Part shown: positions 50,175-61,101 of the stretch, piece by piece | Layout of the letters: every line of letters starts with the position of its first letter | Position numbering within the stretch: position 1 is the stretch's first letter | Assembly (NCBI GenBank): GCA_944474755.1 | Contig: OX104115.1 | Span: 56,672,648-56,736,647, forward strand | Length of the DNA: 64,000 bases | From: Limnoperna fortunei | Taxonomy: Eukaryota; Mollusca; Bivalvia; Mytilida; Modiolidae | Direction: 5' to 3' | The notes under the pieces: generated by a model | Told to the model about the DNA's origin: nothing | What the model saw: only the letters and a program-made list of their open reading frames with translations | Databases searched by the model: none | Made by a program: the position numbers and the translations under genes

Positions 50175-51425
50175 AATTGCATGTTAAATTTAATGTTGTA
50201 GCCTATTACTAGCTCCAGAAGCTATATACAAATTATCTATTAAGAAAAGATTTTAAAACTGCTCAATTGTTTATAATTATTTTAATCGCACGTCAAATTA
50301 TGGAATTAGGTAATCAGATTTTAGTTGATTAGAAAATCCATTTAAATAAAATAAAATGATTTAATTACGAAGTAAATTTTAAAATGCTGCAACGAACGAA
50401 AACTAAACAAACTACATAAAACACAATTTAGGCCACCAAGTAATTTCTCTAATTTTATTATAATGTACATAATATCAGCTTCGACATATCGATATATAAT
50501 CAAGTTTCTGTCAGTGGCAATAATATGAATTTGTACCCGCCGAATGAGAGTCAGCAACAAGTAAAATGTATACTACGGAGACGAGTATTAAAGACAGTAT
50601 AAATATGCAAAAACTATAAATCAATTGATCATGTTTATTTAAAGATTTTATCAGCTCGAAACAGGATTCCGTACAGTGCATAGTAAAGGATAACGTGAGA
50701 ACATCTGGTAGAAAAGGACATTTAGAACATTTACATTTTCTTTGACGAGCAATAGCGAGGTATAAAATGAAGACAAATATAAAGTCTGACCATGTTCTAA
50801 TTCGCATACAGCCCAAGCGCAATAATCTATTTCGATTTAAATGTCTAACAGATGTTTTAAAATGTCAACGCGGCTCTAACTTACATGTAGTCTATGAGGA
50901 AGCTTTCAATGGAAATATATTTTTTAAACTAATAAGTTATCTCCCGAAACAGTATGTTAAAGCAAATAATATTTACATAAACATATTTCTATTGAATATA
51001 CGTACCTTTTAAGCAAAAACATATTAAGAAGTTTAACAAAATTTTACATTGTTCCAGTTTGATATTTTCAGTTAAGCTTATATGACGTCAGCATTCTAAT
51101 TGTAACGTAATAGCTGGCTCTATGCTTATTAGAACCCGAATGTGTTCTCATAGCATGACACTTATACTAAACATGGACACGATTACCCAAATGAAAAGAT
51201 TTAAAATAATTCTACTATGCATTTTCTAAGCATTTAATGGAACTCTTTATATTATTTCCTACTGTTATGCCGGTAACAAGTATGCACTTTTGTGATTTTA
51301 TTTTGTTTTGATTTTAGGAGTTTTAATATCACTATACAGTAAACTTGCTATTACCCTATTTATACTTGTGAATAACTCTAAACTTTCACAAATTTCTTTA
51401 ATAGATAGTATGCGGTTAATTATTT
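50175..51425. other. Unassigned stretch with overlapping open frames
   Basis: Open frames 50511-50822 (minus, 103 codons) and 50767-51012 (plus, 81 codons) overlap on opposite strands. Neither shows a domain, signal peptide or good splice context, and each may be chance. No repeat recognised. Confidence 0.3.
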
Positions 51426-51429
51426 ATTT

Positions 51430-51640
51430 TAAGGCCTATGTGAACGAGTGGTTAATGCAGGTCATCAACACATTGCCTTGATATGATCTACCCACATTCC
51501 AAATATCAAAAGCCTACCTCAAAAGATAAAAAAGTTACAGTCCGTACACGATTAGTTCGGACGGACGCACGGACACACGGCGCGACAGACTGATTACTAT
51601 AGCACGTCTGCCACAAAATGGCGGAACCCTTATAAATGCA
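51430..51640 (+). repeat. SINE-like repeat with GGACGGACG tail
   Basis: The left part, GTGAACGAGTGGTTAATGCA then CTACCCACATTCC, loosely recalls a tRNA-derived head. The right part, GTTCGGACGGACGCACGG then GACTGATTACTATAGC, is the same kind of tail as at 20780-20840 and 35565-35610. The element class is unknown. Confidence 0.45.
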
Positions 51641-51984
51641 AAAGGTATGTAATCATGATTCATATCTTTTCACTTAAGAGTGATTTATCTGCAACAAAAT
51701 TTGGGACTGTAGTCTTAGTTAGCGAACTGGTACTGCATTGTGGCACTACTATAAGAACTCCACCTAGTGTGTTAGTCCTTTTGAAGCTGGCATTTGACAC
51801 AATGCAGTTCTTGTTCTTAACATGTTATTGCTACGCGGAAAACGACACATATAATTATGAATGGTAATCTAGTTTGTGTAGAAATAAAATGTTGACGTTG
51901 TTTTGCAAAAAGCGCTATTAATTTAAAGATGATAATTTTATATACATATATGTTTGTTTCTTTGTTTGAATTGTATCTAACACC

Positions 51985-52245
51985 ACTTTCAGTATTTTTG
52001 CTATGATATCATATTATTCAGTTTTTATTTTGGGTGGGAGATGGAGAACTCATTGAGAACTCTCGACTTTCAGTACACTATTGATAATCATGTGAGAAAA
52101 CCCAGAGAGAACTACTGATCCTTGTTAGCGAAACTCTGAATCCTTGTCAATTAAGATAGGAGTCAGGCCAACATTTCTAGTTTTTACACGTCGATCAAGA
52201 ACAAATGGCTAACTACCAAGACCACTAAGACACCCAATTCACTTT
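51985..52245 (-). repeat. V-SINE, minus strand, diverged and internally rearranged
   Basis: Read on the minus strand: GGTGTCTTAGTGGTCTTGGT is a tRNA A-box-like head at the right edge, then ATCTTAATTGACAAGGATT, duplicated core segments (GGTTTTCTCACATGATTATC and AGTTCTCAATGAGTTCTCC), CACCCAAAATAAAAACTGAA and a GGTGTTAGAT end. It appears to carry a partly duplicated middle. Confidence 0.65.
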
Positions 52246-52729
52246 TTTGATAATATAAATTACTCTGAATACAGTTTAAAGTGTTTTAAAACTTATTACA
52301 CAACGTACAAATGTTTTCTGATCAAATCCATTGCCCACCTTATTTTCGACTTTGTCAAATCATCTTCTGCTTTAGTCTATTTACTTTCAAACGGTTGGGG
52401 ATAGATATTTATAATGTTGTTTTACTGTTCCTGTGTGCAGTCGACGTTTGTGGGTTTGCTTGCTTAACTATTTTGTTATTTGATACTGTGCCTGCTACAC
52501 ACAATTGGTTACTGTTTCCAGCGTCATTCTGAAATCTGAATGTTCGATATATAAAAATAGGTGAATGAAAACAATAAAGAGATATGTAATAATATTGTGT
52601 TATTACAATGTCTTGGGTTTGTAGCTTCAGCATATTTTACATTCAACAAGAAAAACCTAGTGAATCCAAAAGTTACTTTTCGCTTGTTTTTTAAAGGCAC
52701 TTTATAAACGCTTAAGGTATAAAATAGCA

Positions 52730-52885
52730 TGAGTTTTATAGTGGGATGAATCCGGAGTATCCGGTGAAAACCCGGATCTTCAGCAGGATATTTGGCAACC
52801 ACGGTCAACAAATATGTCGACCACACATTCCGCGAAAACGGGCTCAGCCTTGCAACTATCTACACTACACAGGTCGCTGATTTCC
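52730..52885 (-). repeat. V-SINE fragment, minus strand
   Basis: On the minus strand it shows GATCCGGGTTTTCACCGGAT, ACTCCGGATTCATCCC and TATAAAACTCATGC, i.e. the core and part of the tail. The head region near 52810-52880 is too eroded to call. Confidence 0.5.
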
Positions 52886-52980
52886 TACTTAAACAATGAC
52901 TAATTAAATGTATTATTGTATCCTTTTTGTTATTTATTTTCTTTCAAAATTACAAAAATATTGGCAGCAATAAAACATAC

Positions 52981-53060
52981 CTGGTTTGAATCATGTTGGT
53001 ATCTTCTAAGTTGTTCTGTAGAACCGCCATCAATCCTATATTTTGATTCACTACGTTAAA
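52981..53060 (-). CDS. Candidate 80-nt internal exon, unknown gene
   Basis: On the minus strand the segment lies between a good acceptor (TTTTCTTTTAAG) and a consensus donor (CAG/GTATGT). Only one frame is open; it reads FNVVNQNIGLMAVLQNNLED and seven more residues, ending in phase 2. It is less AT-rich than its surroundings. I recognise no family. No partner exon with a matching phase was found within a few kilobases, so it could be chance. Confidence 0.3.
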
Positions 53061-53064
53061 CTTA

Positions 53065-53570
53065 AAAGAAAATTTTAGCATGAAAATATTTATTTATCTA
53101 CGTATTGATGTCATATAAAGAAAAATATCTTGATCAAATTCACCTCCCTCATTACTTTTTATAACTCTTTGCTTGCAATCTACCCCTGCGAACTTGAAAT
53201 TAAAGACATAAACAATACACTTAGGTGTGCTTCTTTGAAATACTTCTTGAAATAGACTCGGGAAAACTTCAGCTTTAATCTAGGACTAAAGTAATGACTA
53301 ACTTTCCAATTGTCAATTTCCAGTTTATAAACGGTAACATTCCGGCAGCTTCAGTGTATGGTGTGTAAATTTATCAACTTATATGTTATTCCAGCTCCTG
53401 CGATCGGTAATCCAATTTTCTACTCAAAACAACGAAACTACTCAAACAACTGTTTATTGTAATTTGGTTGATGATTTCCTTTCAGAGGTTCTAAGTCGTC
53501 ATCGACTTAATTGTTTTGGTGAAATCAATCTCTCAAATACGATAGGGTATTTTCGCTGAGTCATAGGTGT
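53065..53570. other. Non-coding stretch, nothing recognised
   Basis: No supported exon or repeat on either strand. Confidence 0.3.
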
Positions 53571-53574
53571 TTTT

Positions 53575-53765
53575 TCCTATTCTTACATTTTACTTTTTCT
53601 TAGACATGGCGTGAGTACCCCGACGGGTGCCTTTTTAGAGGCATGCACTGCTTATTCGTCTAGACAACAAAGTGCATCCATGATTTTTATTGGGTTCGGG
53701 TTACTAACTTTTTGTTTTCGTGTTTTTGGTTTGAGATGTATATGTTTGTGTTTACCCATTACTTA
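53575..53765 (+). repeat. Dispersed repeat family 'CGACGGGTG', copy 1
   Basis: Blocks CTTAGACATGGCGTGAGTAC, CCCGACGGGTGCCTTTTTAG, GGCATGCACTGCTTATTCG, TTTTTATTGGGTTCGGGTTA and TTTTCGTGTTTTTGGTTTG. The same order is seen at 63380-63610 and, inverted, at 57180-57395 and 57570-57735. Confidence 0.65.
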
Positions 53766-53769
53766 GAAC

Positions 53770-54670
53770 GTTTTTTGCCAAACAGGATGTTGAAATATAC
53801 ATGTTCCGGATTAGACTGATTGGATTTAACGGAATGAACAAAGGCAGTTTTAAAGTCAATAACGATATCGTGTTTTTGTTCATTTATGCATCAGCTATCA
53901 GTCACTTAAATAAGCGGTCATACATCGGTCAGCGCCTGGACAATGAAATTATATATATAATTTAATCAAACTCAACCAAAATAATTTATTCAAATTGAAA
54001 ATTAATACGTATATTAACATAAAATAGTGCCAGTGTCCAGAGAGAAAACTTTAATTTGAACAAATGTGGTGTATCGGATTCGTTATCACTAAATTTTAGT
54101 TTTACCAAAGATTTGTTTTAGTTATTTATATACTTATATTATGGAAATTGAGTGCGTGGCTAGATCTATATACACAAGATAAATATCAAAGAGTTTTCAT
54201 TTTTTCAGTAACAAGACATGTGAAATGGACAGATTTGGGAAACATGTTTGTTTATCTTGTCATTAAGTATTTGTATATGAATTCTGCATTAGAGCCGTAC
54301 ACATGCAAGTCAGCTTAAGGTGAAGCATGGAACTTACAATGTTAAAGTGTTTAAATGTAACGTTCTTAACTACGTTAAAACTGCATAACAGTGAACAATT
54401 CACCAATTACAATCAAATACAATAACGTTTTTATAAGTTTTAAATTAAAAGTATAAGAATAATTTATTTAAACATATTTTATTGTTCTTAAAAAGCAACA
54501 AATGGATCAGACACAAGTTTTACAACTTAGAATTGTCTTCTCCGAAAGAAGGATAATGCATACTCTTCCCACAAATGTACTGCATTTACTACAAAAATGA
54601 CACAAAATAAATAACCTAAGTGCACTTTTAAAACTTTTTAAGTTATCAATAAAGTCAATTTTACTCGTTG
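53770..54670. other. Non-coding stretch, nothing recognised
   Basis: No exon or repeat supported. TTTATT at about 54477 reads AATAAA on the minus strand and could serve the candidate terminal exon at 54675-54752. Confidence 0.3.
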
Positions 54671-54674
54671 TTTT

Positions 54675-54752
54675 TCAGATTTCTGAGCCACGTTTTTCTA
54701 TAAAAAAGCTTCTGGTTAGGTTCATGCCACCGTCAGGTAGGCTTTCCATATT
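54675..54752 (-). CDS. Candidate terminal exon, unknown gene
   Basis: On the minus strand, after a TTATTATCAG acceptor, the frame reads NMESLPDGGMNLTRSFFIEK and five more residues to a TGA at 54675-54677. AATAAA hexamers lie about 200 nt downstream. It is more balanced in composition than its flanks. No upstream exon was identified and no family is recognised, so this is a weak call. Confidence 0.25.
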   Translation of the reverse strand, partial: NMESLPDGGMNLTRSFFIEKRGSEI

Positions 54753-54799
54753 CTGATAATAAAGACGTAAAAGTATTAAAAAACACTTTTTAAAATTTC

Positions 54800-55900
54800 A
54801 TTCATAATTGTGTGACTATCAATTTTACATATTTTTAACAGCTAGAATTTATCCGTATTATTATAGCAGTTTGAACAATGAAAATCGTTTGGGAATGGAC
54901 CGGGCCAAATGACGACCGGACAGATAACAATTCAAATTTATTGTTAATGCACAAGAAACCATTTCATTTTTTTAGCAGTTAGAATATTTTCGAAAAACAT
55001 ATTGCCCTTTTAAACCCAAAAATATAATATGACCAGAGATTGGAGTGAAAAAGATATAAATCTTGCCGTACGAAGATTTGATTCTTCTCGGGAGGTTTCA
55101 GGGGCTGCGATATTTTGGTTATAAATATCTGACCAGTGCATGAAAAGAAAAATATGTCAATTTCGTGCATTTTAAATAAATACTCTGGAGATGGTCGAAA
55201 AAATCTGACCCGAGCCTTATCCATGTATACCGTATATTAGGCACACCCACTGTGTAGCTCAATAGTTATGTCTTTTGTTTAACTTGGTTTGTTTGTTTCA
55301 AATCTTTTGTCTTGTTGTTCTTTTACGCATTCTAAAATAATGACCATAGAAAAAACAACGGAACGGGAACTAAATCTGAAAACAGATTTTCGGTTTTATT
55401 GAGAAATGACAAACAATTTCAGCCACACATTTGAACCTTTTAAAATAATGCTATTTAAAGTGTCTGTTCTAGCTTGACATTGGTTTATAACACGAAGCGT
55501 ATCGTTATCTATATATTCGATTAAAGTTCAATATCCCACGTTTTAGAAAACTAATGTTATGAAATAATTCATCAACAAATTCAAGTAGTTGTACAATGGT
55601 ATTAATGTATCGCTCTGTTGAAATAGAAGTAAATTCAATTAAGTATTGTGAAAACACTACAGAAGTCATCAAAGTAATAAATGGGAAATTCAGTAACATT
55701 TACAATTCCAGACATGACATTTACAGAAAGACAATAAATTTGTGAATTTTTAAAGATAGTTCTAGTGTTTAAATTAAATTAGATTACCCCGATACTCGTC
55801 TGCTTACTCATAAAGTAAGAACCTAACCTAGTACATGTAAGCAAGCACAAAAATGACACATTATTTATTATTATTACTCTACATATAAATAAAGGTAATA
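54800..55900. other. Non-coding stretch, nothing recognised
   Basis: The minus-strand open frames 54979-55224 and 55505-55699 have no domain signature or splice context. No repeat recognised. Confidence 0.3.
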
Positions 55901-55904
55901 ACAA

Positions 55905-56045
55905 AATCCCAAACGCCAGGCAAACTGTCAAAAAAGACCATCCACAAATCAAAGTCCAAGAAACTGACCAAATTAAGAACCAACAACCACAAAAACAGCA
56001 ACTACAGCAATGGTCTTGACTTGGTACAGGCATTTGAAAAAGGTA
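55905..56045 (+). repeat. Dispersed repeat family 'AAACTGGCAAACTC', copy 3
   Basis: The fullest copy: AACAAAATCCCAAACGCCAG, GCAAACTGTCAAAAAAGACC, ATCAAAGTCCAAGAAACTGA, AAGAACCAACAACCACAAAA and CAATGGTCTTGACTTGG. The minus-strand open frame 55779-56033, which looks Cys-rich, is only a shadow of this repeat. Confidence 0.6.
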
Positions 56046-56049
56046 GGTT

Positions 56050-57175
56050 TAACAAGGTTTCTCGGCATGCCAAAACTCTCGCGTCAAGACTAGTGTGAGT
56101 TGGTGTAATATAGTTTCATTAGAATTGTCATTATTTAATTGAAAACTATTGTTAACTAGAATAAAAAACGTCGCTGTCCTATCCTTCCCGAATATATCAA
56201 TAGCCGGTAACTATGCAGAGCTCCTAAAGCTAGGTTGATCACATGTTACTAGTTATGTAAAAAAAAAACAATATGTTTTGCATTTTAATTTATGCAACAA
56301 TGTGTTCTGCTATACCATTGGATTTCATCGGCTTGACGGCAAGTAAACAATGTCAGGAAAACTAGAAATCCTTGTCATTTAAATATTAGGTGATCTTCCC
56401 AGGTTTAAACTCACATGCCCCAATAAAAAAATTTCTGAAGCAGTCGGCCACCAAAACCCCCACTATTTACTACACATATACAATCAAAGAGTATAATATA
56501 TGATTCAGAGTTAATTCTGCTTGGTTTATGAGCATATAATGATGTGAAAACAAAGTCAACAAATTATAAAATTATACACTATTTGCGCAGTAATACCTAG
56601 ACTTTAACTGATTTGTTTCACTGCAAACTGTAAAAGAAAAATTACCTATAATCGGCTGCAATTTCTTGCCTTTTTTAAGGTACCGGATACATAAAAACAT
56701 GCAATAACTAATTACATTTGCAAATGGTGAACAGTTGATTTGCAACGGGACTGTCTACTTTATATTACTTAGGTTTTTTATATATATTTTTTAATTTACA
56801 TTATTATTGAAAAACGTCTTCACAAATTAGTGTTCCCAAAATGTTTAATATCATGTCCTATATTTCCAAAACATATTCCTTGATACATCCATCTTTAACG
56901 AAAACGTACTTTTCCAACAGCTTTAGCGTTCGAAAAGTGTTTTTCAACTTTTTTCTGTAGTAACTTTATCAGTTTTGGTATGTATTAAAGAGCTGTTTTG
57001 TATTATATGTTGAGATTGTAAACTTACTTGTTATAATTCATAATGTTGATTAAGGTGGCGAATGAATGAGTCACGTGTGGAGTTGACTCAAAGCACTAGA
57101 GTGTTTGGTTTTCTCATTTAAAAAAAATCAATACATTAAAATATGTTTGTATAACAAAATGTATTTTCTATGCAA
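56050..57175. other. Non-coding stretch with a possible decayed SINE
   Basis: Around 56310-56450 on the minus strand there is a possible, strongly decayed V-SINE (CAAGGATTTCTAGTTTTCC-like text and a GGGGCATGTGAGTTTAAACC-like B-box region). Nothing else recognised. Confidence 0.3.
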
Positions 57176-57179
57176 AGAA

Positions 57180-57395
57180 AAAAGCAAAGAAAACCGACCG
57201 AACAACAAGAGCCAAAAAGCCAAGGGACAGTTACAAAATCACAACACAAAAACCAAAAACATAAAACACAGAAAGAGAGTAAACTGAATCCAATAAAAAC
57301 CATGAGTGCACTCAGATGCTCCGGACGAGTCAGCAGTGCCTGCCTCTAATTAGACAACCGTCGTGTTACTCATTGTCATGTCTAGGGAAAAGTAA
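57180..57395 (-). repeat. Dispersed repeat family 'CGACGGGTG', copy 2
   Basis: Read on the minus strand it matches 63380-63610: GACATGACAATGAGTAACAC, GACGGTTGTCTAATTAGAGG, CAGGCACTGCTGACTCGTCC, GGAGCATCTGAGTGCACTCA, then GTGTTTTATG and GTAACTGTCCCTTGGC. The plus-strand open frame 57105-57287 is its shadow. Confidence 0.7.
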
Positions 57396-57569
57396 AAACC
57401 AGGATTAGAAAACACTACCAATGACAAATGTCAGATCGTATTTGAGGCACTGATTTCACATAACGATCAATTAAGTCATTTGTTTTGAATGTTTTTTTCA
57501 ATCGAACACTTATGCTATGACAGTATGTATTTGTAGAACGCTATGTTTTAATTTAAAGGCGACAATATC

Positions 57570-57735
57570 AATTGTCAATTAAGGGAAAAAATAGCAAGAA
57601 AGCCGACTGAACAACTTGATTTTGACAAATATATGCAACACGAAACAAAAAGCCAAAAGCAAAAACTATAACGTGAGTAACCAAAGGTCAATATAAAAAT
57701 CAGGTGCTCCGGACGAAGTAATTATATTTAGGTAA
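57570..57735 (-). repeat. Dispersed repeat family 'CGACGGGTG', copy 3 (diverged)
   Basis: A second inverted copy with GACTGAACAAC, AAACAAAAAGCCAAAAGC, TATAACGTGAGTAACC and CAGGTGCTCCGGACGAAG in plus-strand order, partly deleted relative to 57180-57395. Confidence 0.5.
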
Positions 57736-57739
57736 AAGT

Positions 57740-59175
57740 CGCATTCAGGAAGAGGAACGATTACAGATGACGAAAATATTTTACGGTATTTGAGAGAAGG
57801 ATTGCATGTAACAATCAATAAAGTTATGGTGATGCTTGTAGAAGTTCTGAACGTATATTCTCAACTTCTTTACAACAAACCAATCTTTAAGTAGTGTTCT
57901 GTCTAGAAATCAAATCGCAAGATCTAGCATAACTAATTAGGTTTCAAACGAAAACGTCGACTGTTACAATTGACGCACGTTAAAGAATAAGAAAGTTTAA
58001 GGCATTTCGTTGGTCTAAGAGTTTGTAGTTTTCCTATTTATATTCCCAGAGAAGATTCAAGTAGGAGTCAAAACTAATTGTATTGGTGGAACCATTAATT
58101 TCAATATAGGGTTGATTCTCTGTAAACAATCACAATTTTCATTTTTTCGACATATTAAATTAAAACATCTAAATCAGTGGTTTTATAGAAAGGCTGACCC
58201 TTAGATTTTGCTCAACAAAAATATTAAAACAGAATATTTTATTGCTAAATGCAATTAATCTGTTTTCTTTTGAATGAATTTTCTTTTGATTTCATATATA
58301 CCAAAACTGAATTAGTTTCCATATATAGAACGCAATATAGCTGGTTAAGCTTACACTTTTCGAAAACTTTACGTCGAGTTCAACTGCTGTAAAAATGAAC
58401 TACAATTATACTGTGAAACAAACTACTCTGGAAGGGGTATCAAATAGATTTTGCATACAGGAAAATTCGTCAGATCGTTCACAATTAAAAAGATGTCGTT
58501 TTACAGTTTTGCAAATTTTTAAACTTTTCTATACTCTTCCATTCTTCATTACAACACTTGCTAAACCTTTGATTTCTCAACGCTATACACTGCCATAAAA
58601 ACACATTAATATCGACAACAAATACCGATTACACTCTACATTATACGACAGGCGAGACAACATGAATTTCTTAATCATACGTTTGTTAATTATGTTCAGT
58701 TACATTTCTCCAGCACATGCTTATTGAGACTATATATCACTGCTAATTACATAGGTTCATGCCTGCAAATCTTCAGTGACTTTGGAGTGTTTATCGCAAA
58801 CGGCTGACACAGAAAAAGGGTTTGAAAATGGCAATGTAGAGAGTGAAAAAATCCTTTTGTATCAAAATACATGTAACAAGAGAACACGCTAAGCAGAGTT
58901 TTCTCTGCTGGTCCGTGACCTCGTTACGATTTGACTGAAGTAACACGACGGGTGTCACTATTGAAAGATGATACCATCACCTTCAAGTCTTCAATAGAAT
59001 TTATGTTGCTTTTCTATTTTTTGTATCTTTGTTATTAGTTGCTTGCTTAGTTCGAAAGTATTATAGTAATCACGTCTTTGTTATTGTTCTTTTGATTTAT
59101 AAACATGTTTACCTTTGTCATTGTAAAGACTTCTGACTACATGACATATGTAGATAAAAATTCATTTAATTATCC
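57740..59175. other. Mostly non-coding stretch
   Basis: The plus-strand open frame 58395-58598 has no family signature. At 58910-58970 GGTCCGTGACCTCGTTACG and AACACGACGGGTGTCAC form a small fragment related to the CGACGGGTG repeat family. Nothing else is supported. Confidence 0.35.
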
Positions 59176-59179
59176 AATA

Positions 59180-60764
59180 TACACCTCGCCATAAGTTAAG
59201 CAACAGCTACAATTTTTTTTAATTTCAAAAATCTGAATGAATATTAACTTTGTGTTGTTTAAGTACTCAAGCCATCACTCTAGCACGGGAAAGTTACGTT
59301 ACTTTAATTAACTCCTCATGTAAATCTTTAAATAGCAAAACCAGTTTGTCATACGGTAGTCGATCACGCCTAAAAGCCTTGTTTTCCTTAACGATTTAGT
59401 GTTCATCTCCTGGTGAGTTTCGACTTCATCTTTACAGTTTTACAATGCCTAGACGGAAATGAAGTGAAGGTAAGAAGTGGAAGATCGTTTGAATGCGAAA
59501 TAATGATGGACAGAGCTTGCGTCAGATAGCACAACACTTTACTTTAGTATTGTATCCAGACTACTGAAACGTCATCGAGATGATGTACTATCCAGGAACG
59601 TCCTAGGTTAGGTCGACCACCAAAAACGTCTGAAATGGAGGATAGAGCACTCGTTCGTGTAGCCAAACGCAAGATATCTTCGTGACAATTGGAATATTGC
59701 AACCAGTCGCCGTTCGAGCACTTAACAGGCGCCTAAACAATGCAATGTTGAGAGCTTTTCGTCCCTTGAAACGTTTACTGTTGACACAGAGACATCGCCA
59801 AGCACGTTTAGAGTGGGAACGATATCATCGCCATTGAAATATTCAAAGCTGGCGACGAGTACACTGAACCGACGAAAGCAGATTCCTTATTCCTCATATT
59901 GAATGACGCATGAGTTTGGAAACAACGAGGCACTGTTTACAACCAGAACAACATCCTAGACACTATGGCGTTTGGCGGACGTTGTGTTACAGTGTGGGGG
60001 GGGGCTTCTCATACGAAAGTAAACTAAATTTGTATGTGGTTGATGGGTCAATGAAAGGGCAGAAATATCGAAATGACGTCATAACGCTATTATTGTGCCA
60101 CATTTTGACAATCATCTTCATGGTAACAGACCCATTTTTCATGGATGACAACGAAAAACCTCACTGCACTGTAATTGTACGTTATGTTATCAAAAGGGAA
60201 GCTATTGAGCATTTTCCTTGGCCAACCATGTCACCCGATATGAATCCAATCGAACATTTGTGGGATATCATTGGTCGTAAAATCGATAACAGAGCACTTG
60301 CTTGTCAAAATGTCCAAGAACTACGTGTTGCCATTCAAAATGAATGGCAGAATTTACCACATGCTACACTTCGTCGTTTAGTTAACAGCATGAGGAGGAG
60401 AGTTAACGAACTGTACCGGAAGCATGGTGGTTACACGACTTACTGAGTATTTTTGCGTTAAACACATAACACAAAGTGACTTAAACTGAACGTTGATCTG
60501 TGATGATGTGTTTACTTTAAGTTCATGAAATTGAAGTATGCAATCAAACTTTTTTTTATCAAAGAAAGTTATATTAGCACTATTTTTTATATCTTTTCTT
60601 TGAACATTTTGTCATCAAACAATAAGTAAAGCAACTGTAAACACGCGTTTCTATGTTTCATTTGTCATTAATGTTGAATAAAAAAAAAATATCAAAATAT
60701 ATAAAATTTTTAATGAATCTCTGGAAAATGATAGGGTGTTGCTTAACTGATGGGGCAAGGTGTA
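59180..60764 (+). mobile_element. Tc1/mariner-type DNA transposon, near full length
   Basis: The left terminus TACACCTCGCCATAAGTTAA continues as GCAACA; the right terminus, read inverted, is TACACCTTGCCCCATCAGTT then AAGCAACA. TA dinucleotides flank both (59178-59179 and 60765-60766). The 1585-bp length and the DD34E transposase inside fit a Tc1-like element. The two termini differ at only a few positions, so it is not very old, yet the transposase reading frame is broken. Confidence 0.85.
59445..60446 (+). pseudogene. Tc1-like DD34E transposase, N-terminal half disrupted
   Basis: It opens with MPRRK at 59445 and keeps pieces of the paired-type DNA-binding region (GQSLRQIAQHF; RRLNNAMLRAFRPLKRL; RQARLEWERYHRH), but TGA, TAG and TAA stops and frame changes break this half. 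The first catalytic Asp (TDESRF, codon 59871-59873) follows a TGA where Tc1 proteins have Trp. From 59910 the frame is open for 178 codons. The second Asp is at 60147-60149 (MDDNEKPH) and the Glu at 60252-60254 (NPIEHLWD), with 34 residues between, the DD34E spacing of Tc1. The C-terminus (LRRLVNSMRRRVNELYRKHG) ends normally at 60446. The intact C-terminal part without a DNA-binding half should not transpose. Confidence 0.88.
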
Positions 60765-60769
60765 TATAA

Positions 60770-61095
60770 CAACAAATACAGTTATACATCGTTAATACAA
60801 GTGAAATGGTTGATTGAAAGCTTTAAACATATTAGATGGACTCCATTGCTGCTTACACTTAGCAATTACCATTATATTTAGATGTGCTGAATAATACACT
60901 GACGCAAAACACACCCTATATTTACACCTGAACAAACATTGTACTAACAGAAGCTAATAACTAATGCTTTACGGCTTGAATAAAATTTCAATTCAATAAA
61001 ATCATATAGTTATAAAAAAGATCTTATTCTGTATTTGCGTCTCAAAGATCCCTGAATATATTATTTGACAGGAGTGAAATTTCTTCATTACTGAA
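60770..61095. other. Non-coding stretch downstream of copy D
   Basis: Should contain the 3' UTR of copy D on the minus strand. No canonical poly(A) signal is obvious, and no repeat is recognised. Confidence 0.35.
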
Positions 61096-61101
61096 ATCCT
61101 T

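Noticed and set aside
50511..51012. Overlapping 103- and 81-codon frames on opposite strands
   Set aside because: At most one could be real and neither shows motif or splice support; kept only as an unassigned stretch.
55779..56033. Cys/Trp-rich 84-residue minus-strand protein
   Set aside because: It is the reverse strand of a dispersed repeat with copies at 30225 and 37425.
57105..57287. Lys/Asn-rich 60-residue protein
   Set aside because: Overlaps a copy of the CGACGGGTG repeat read in the opposite sense.
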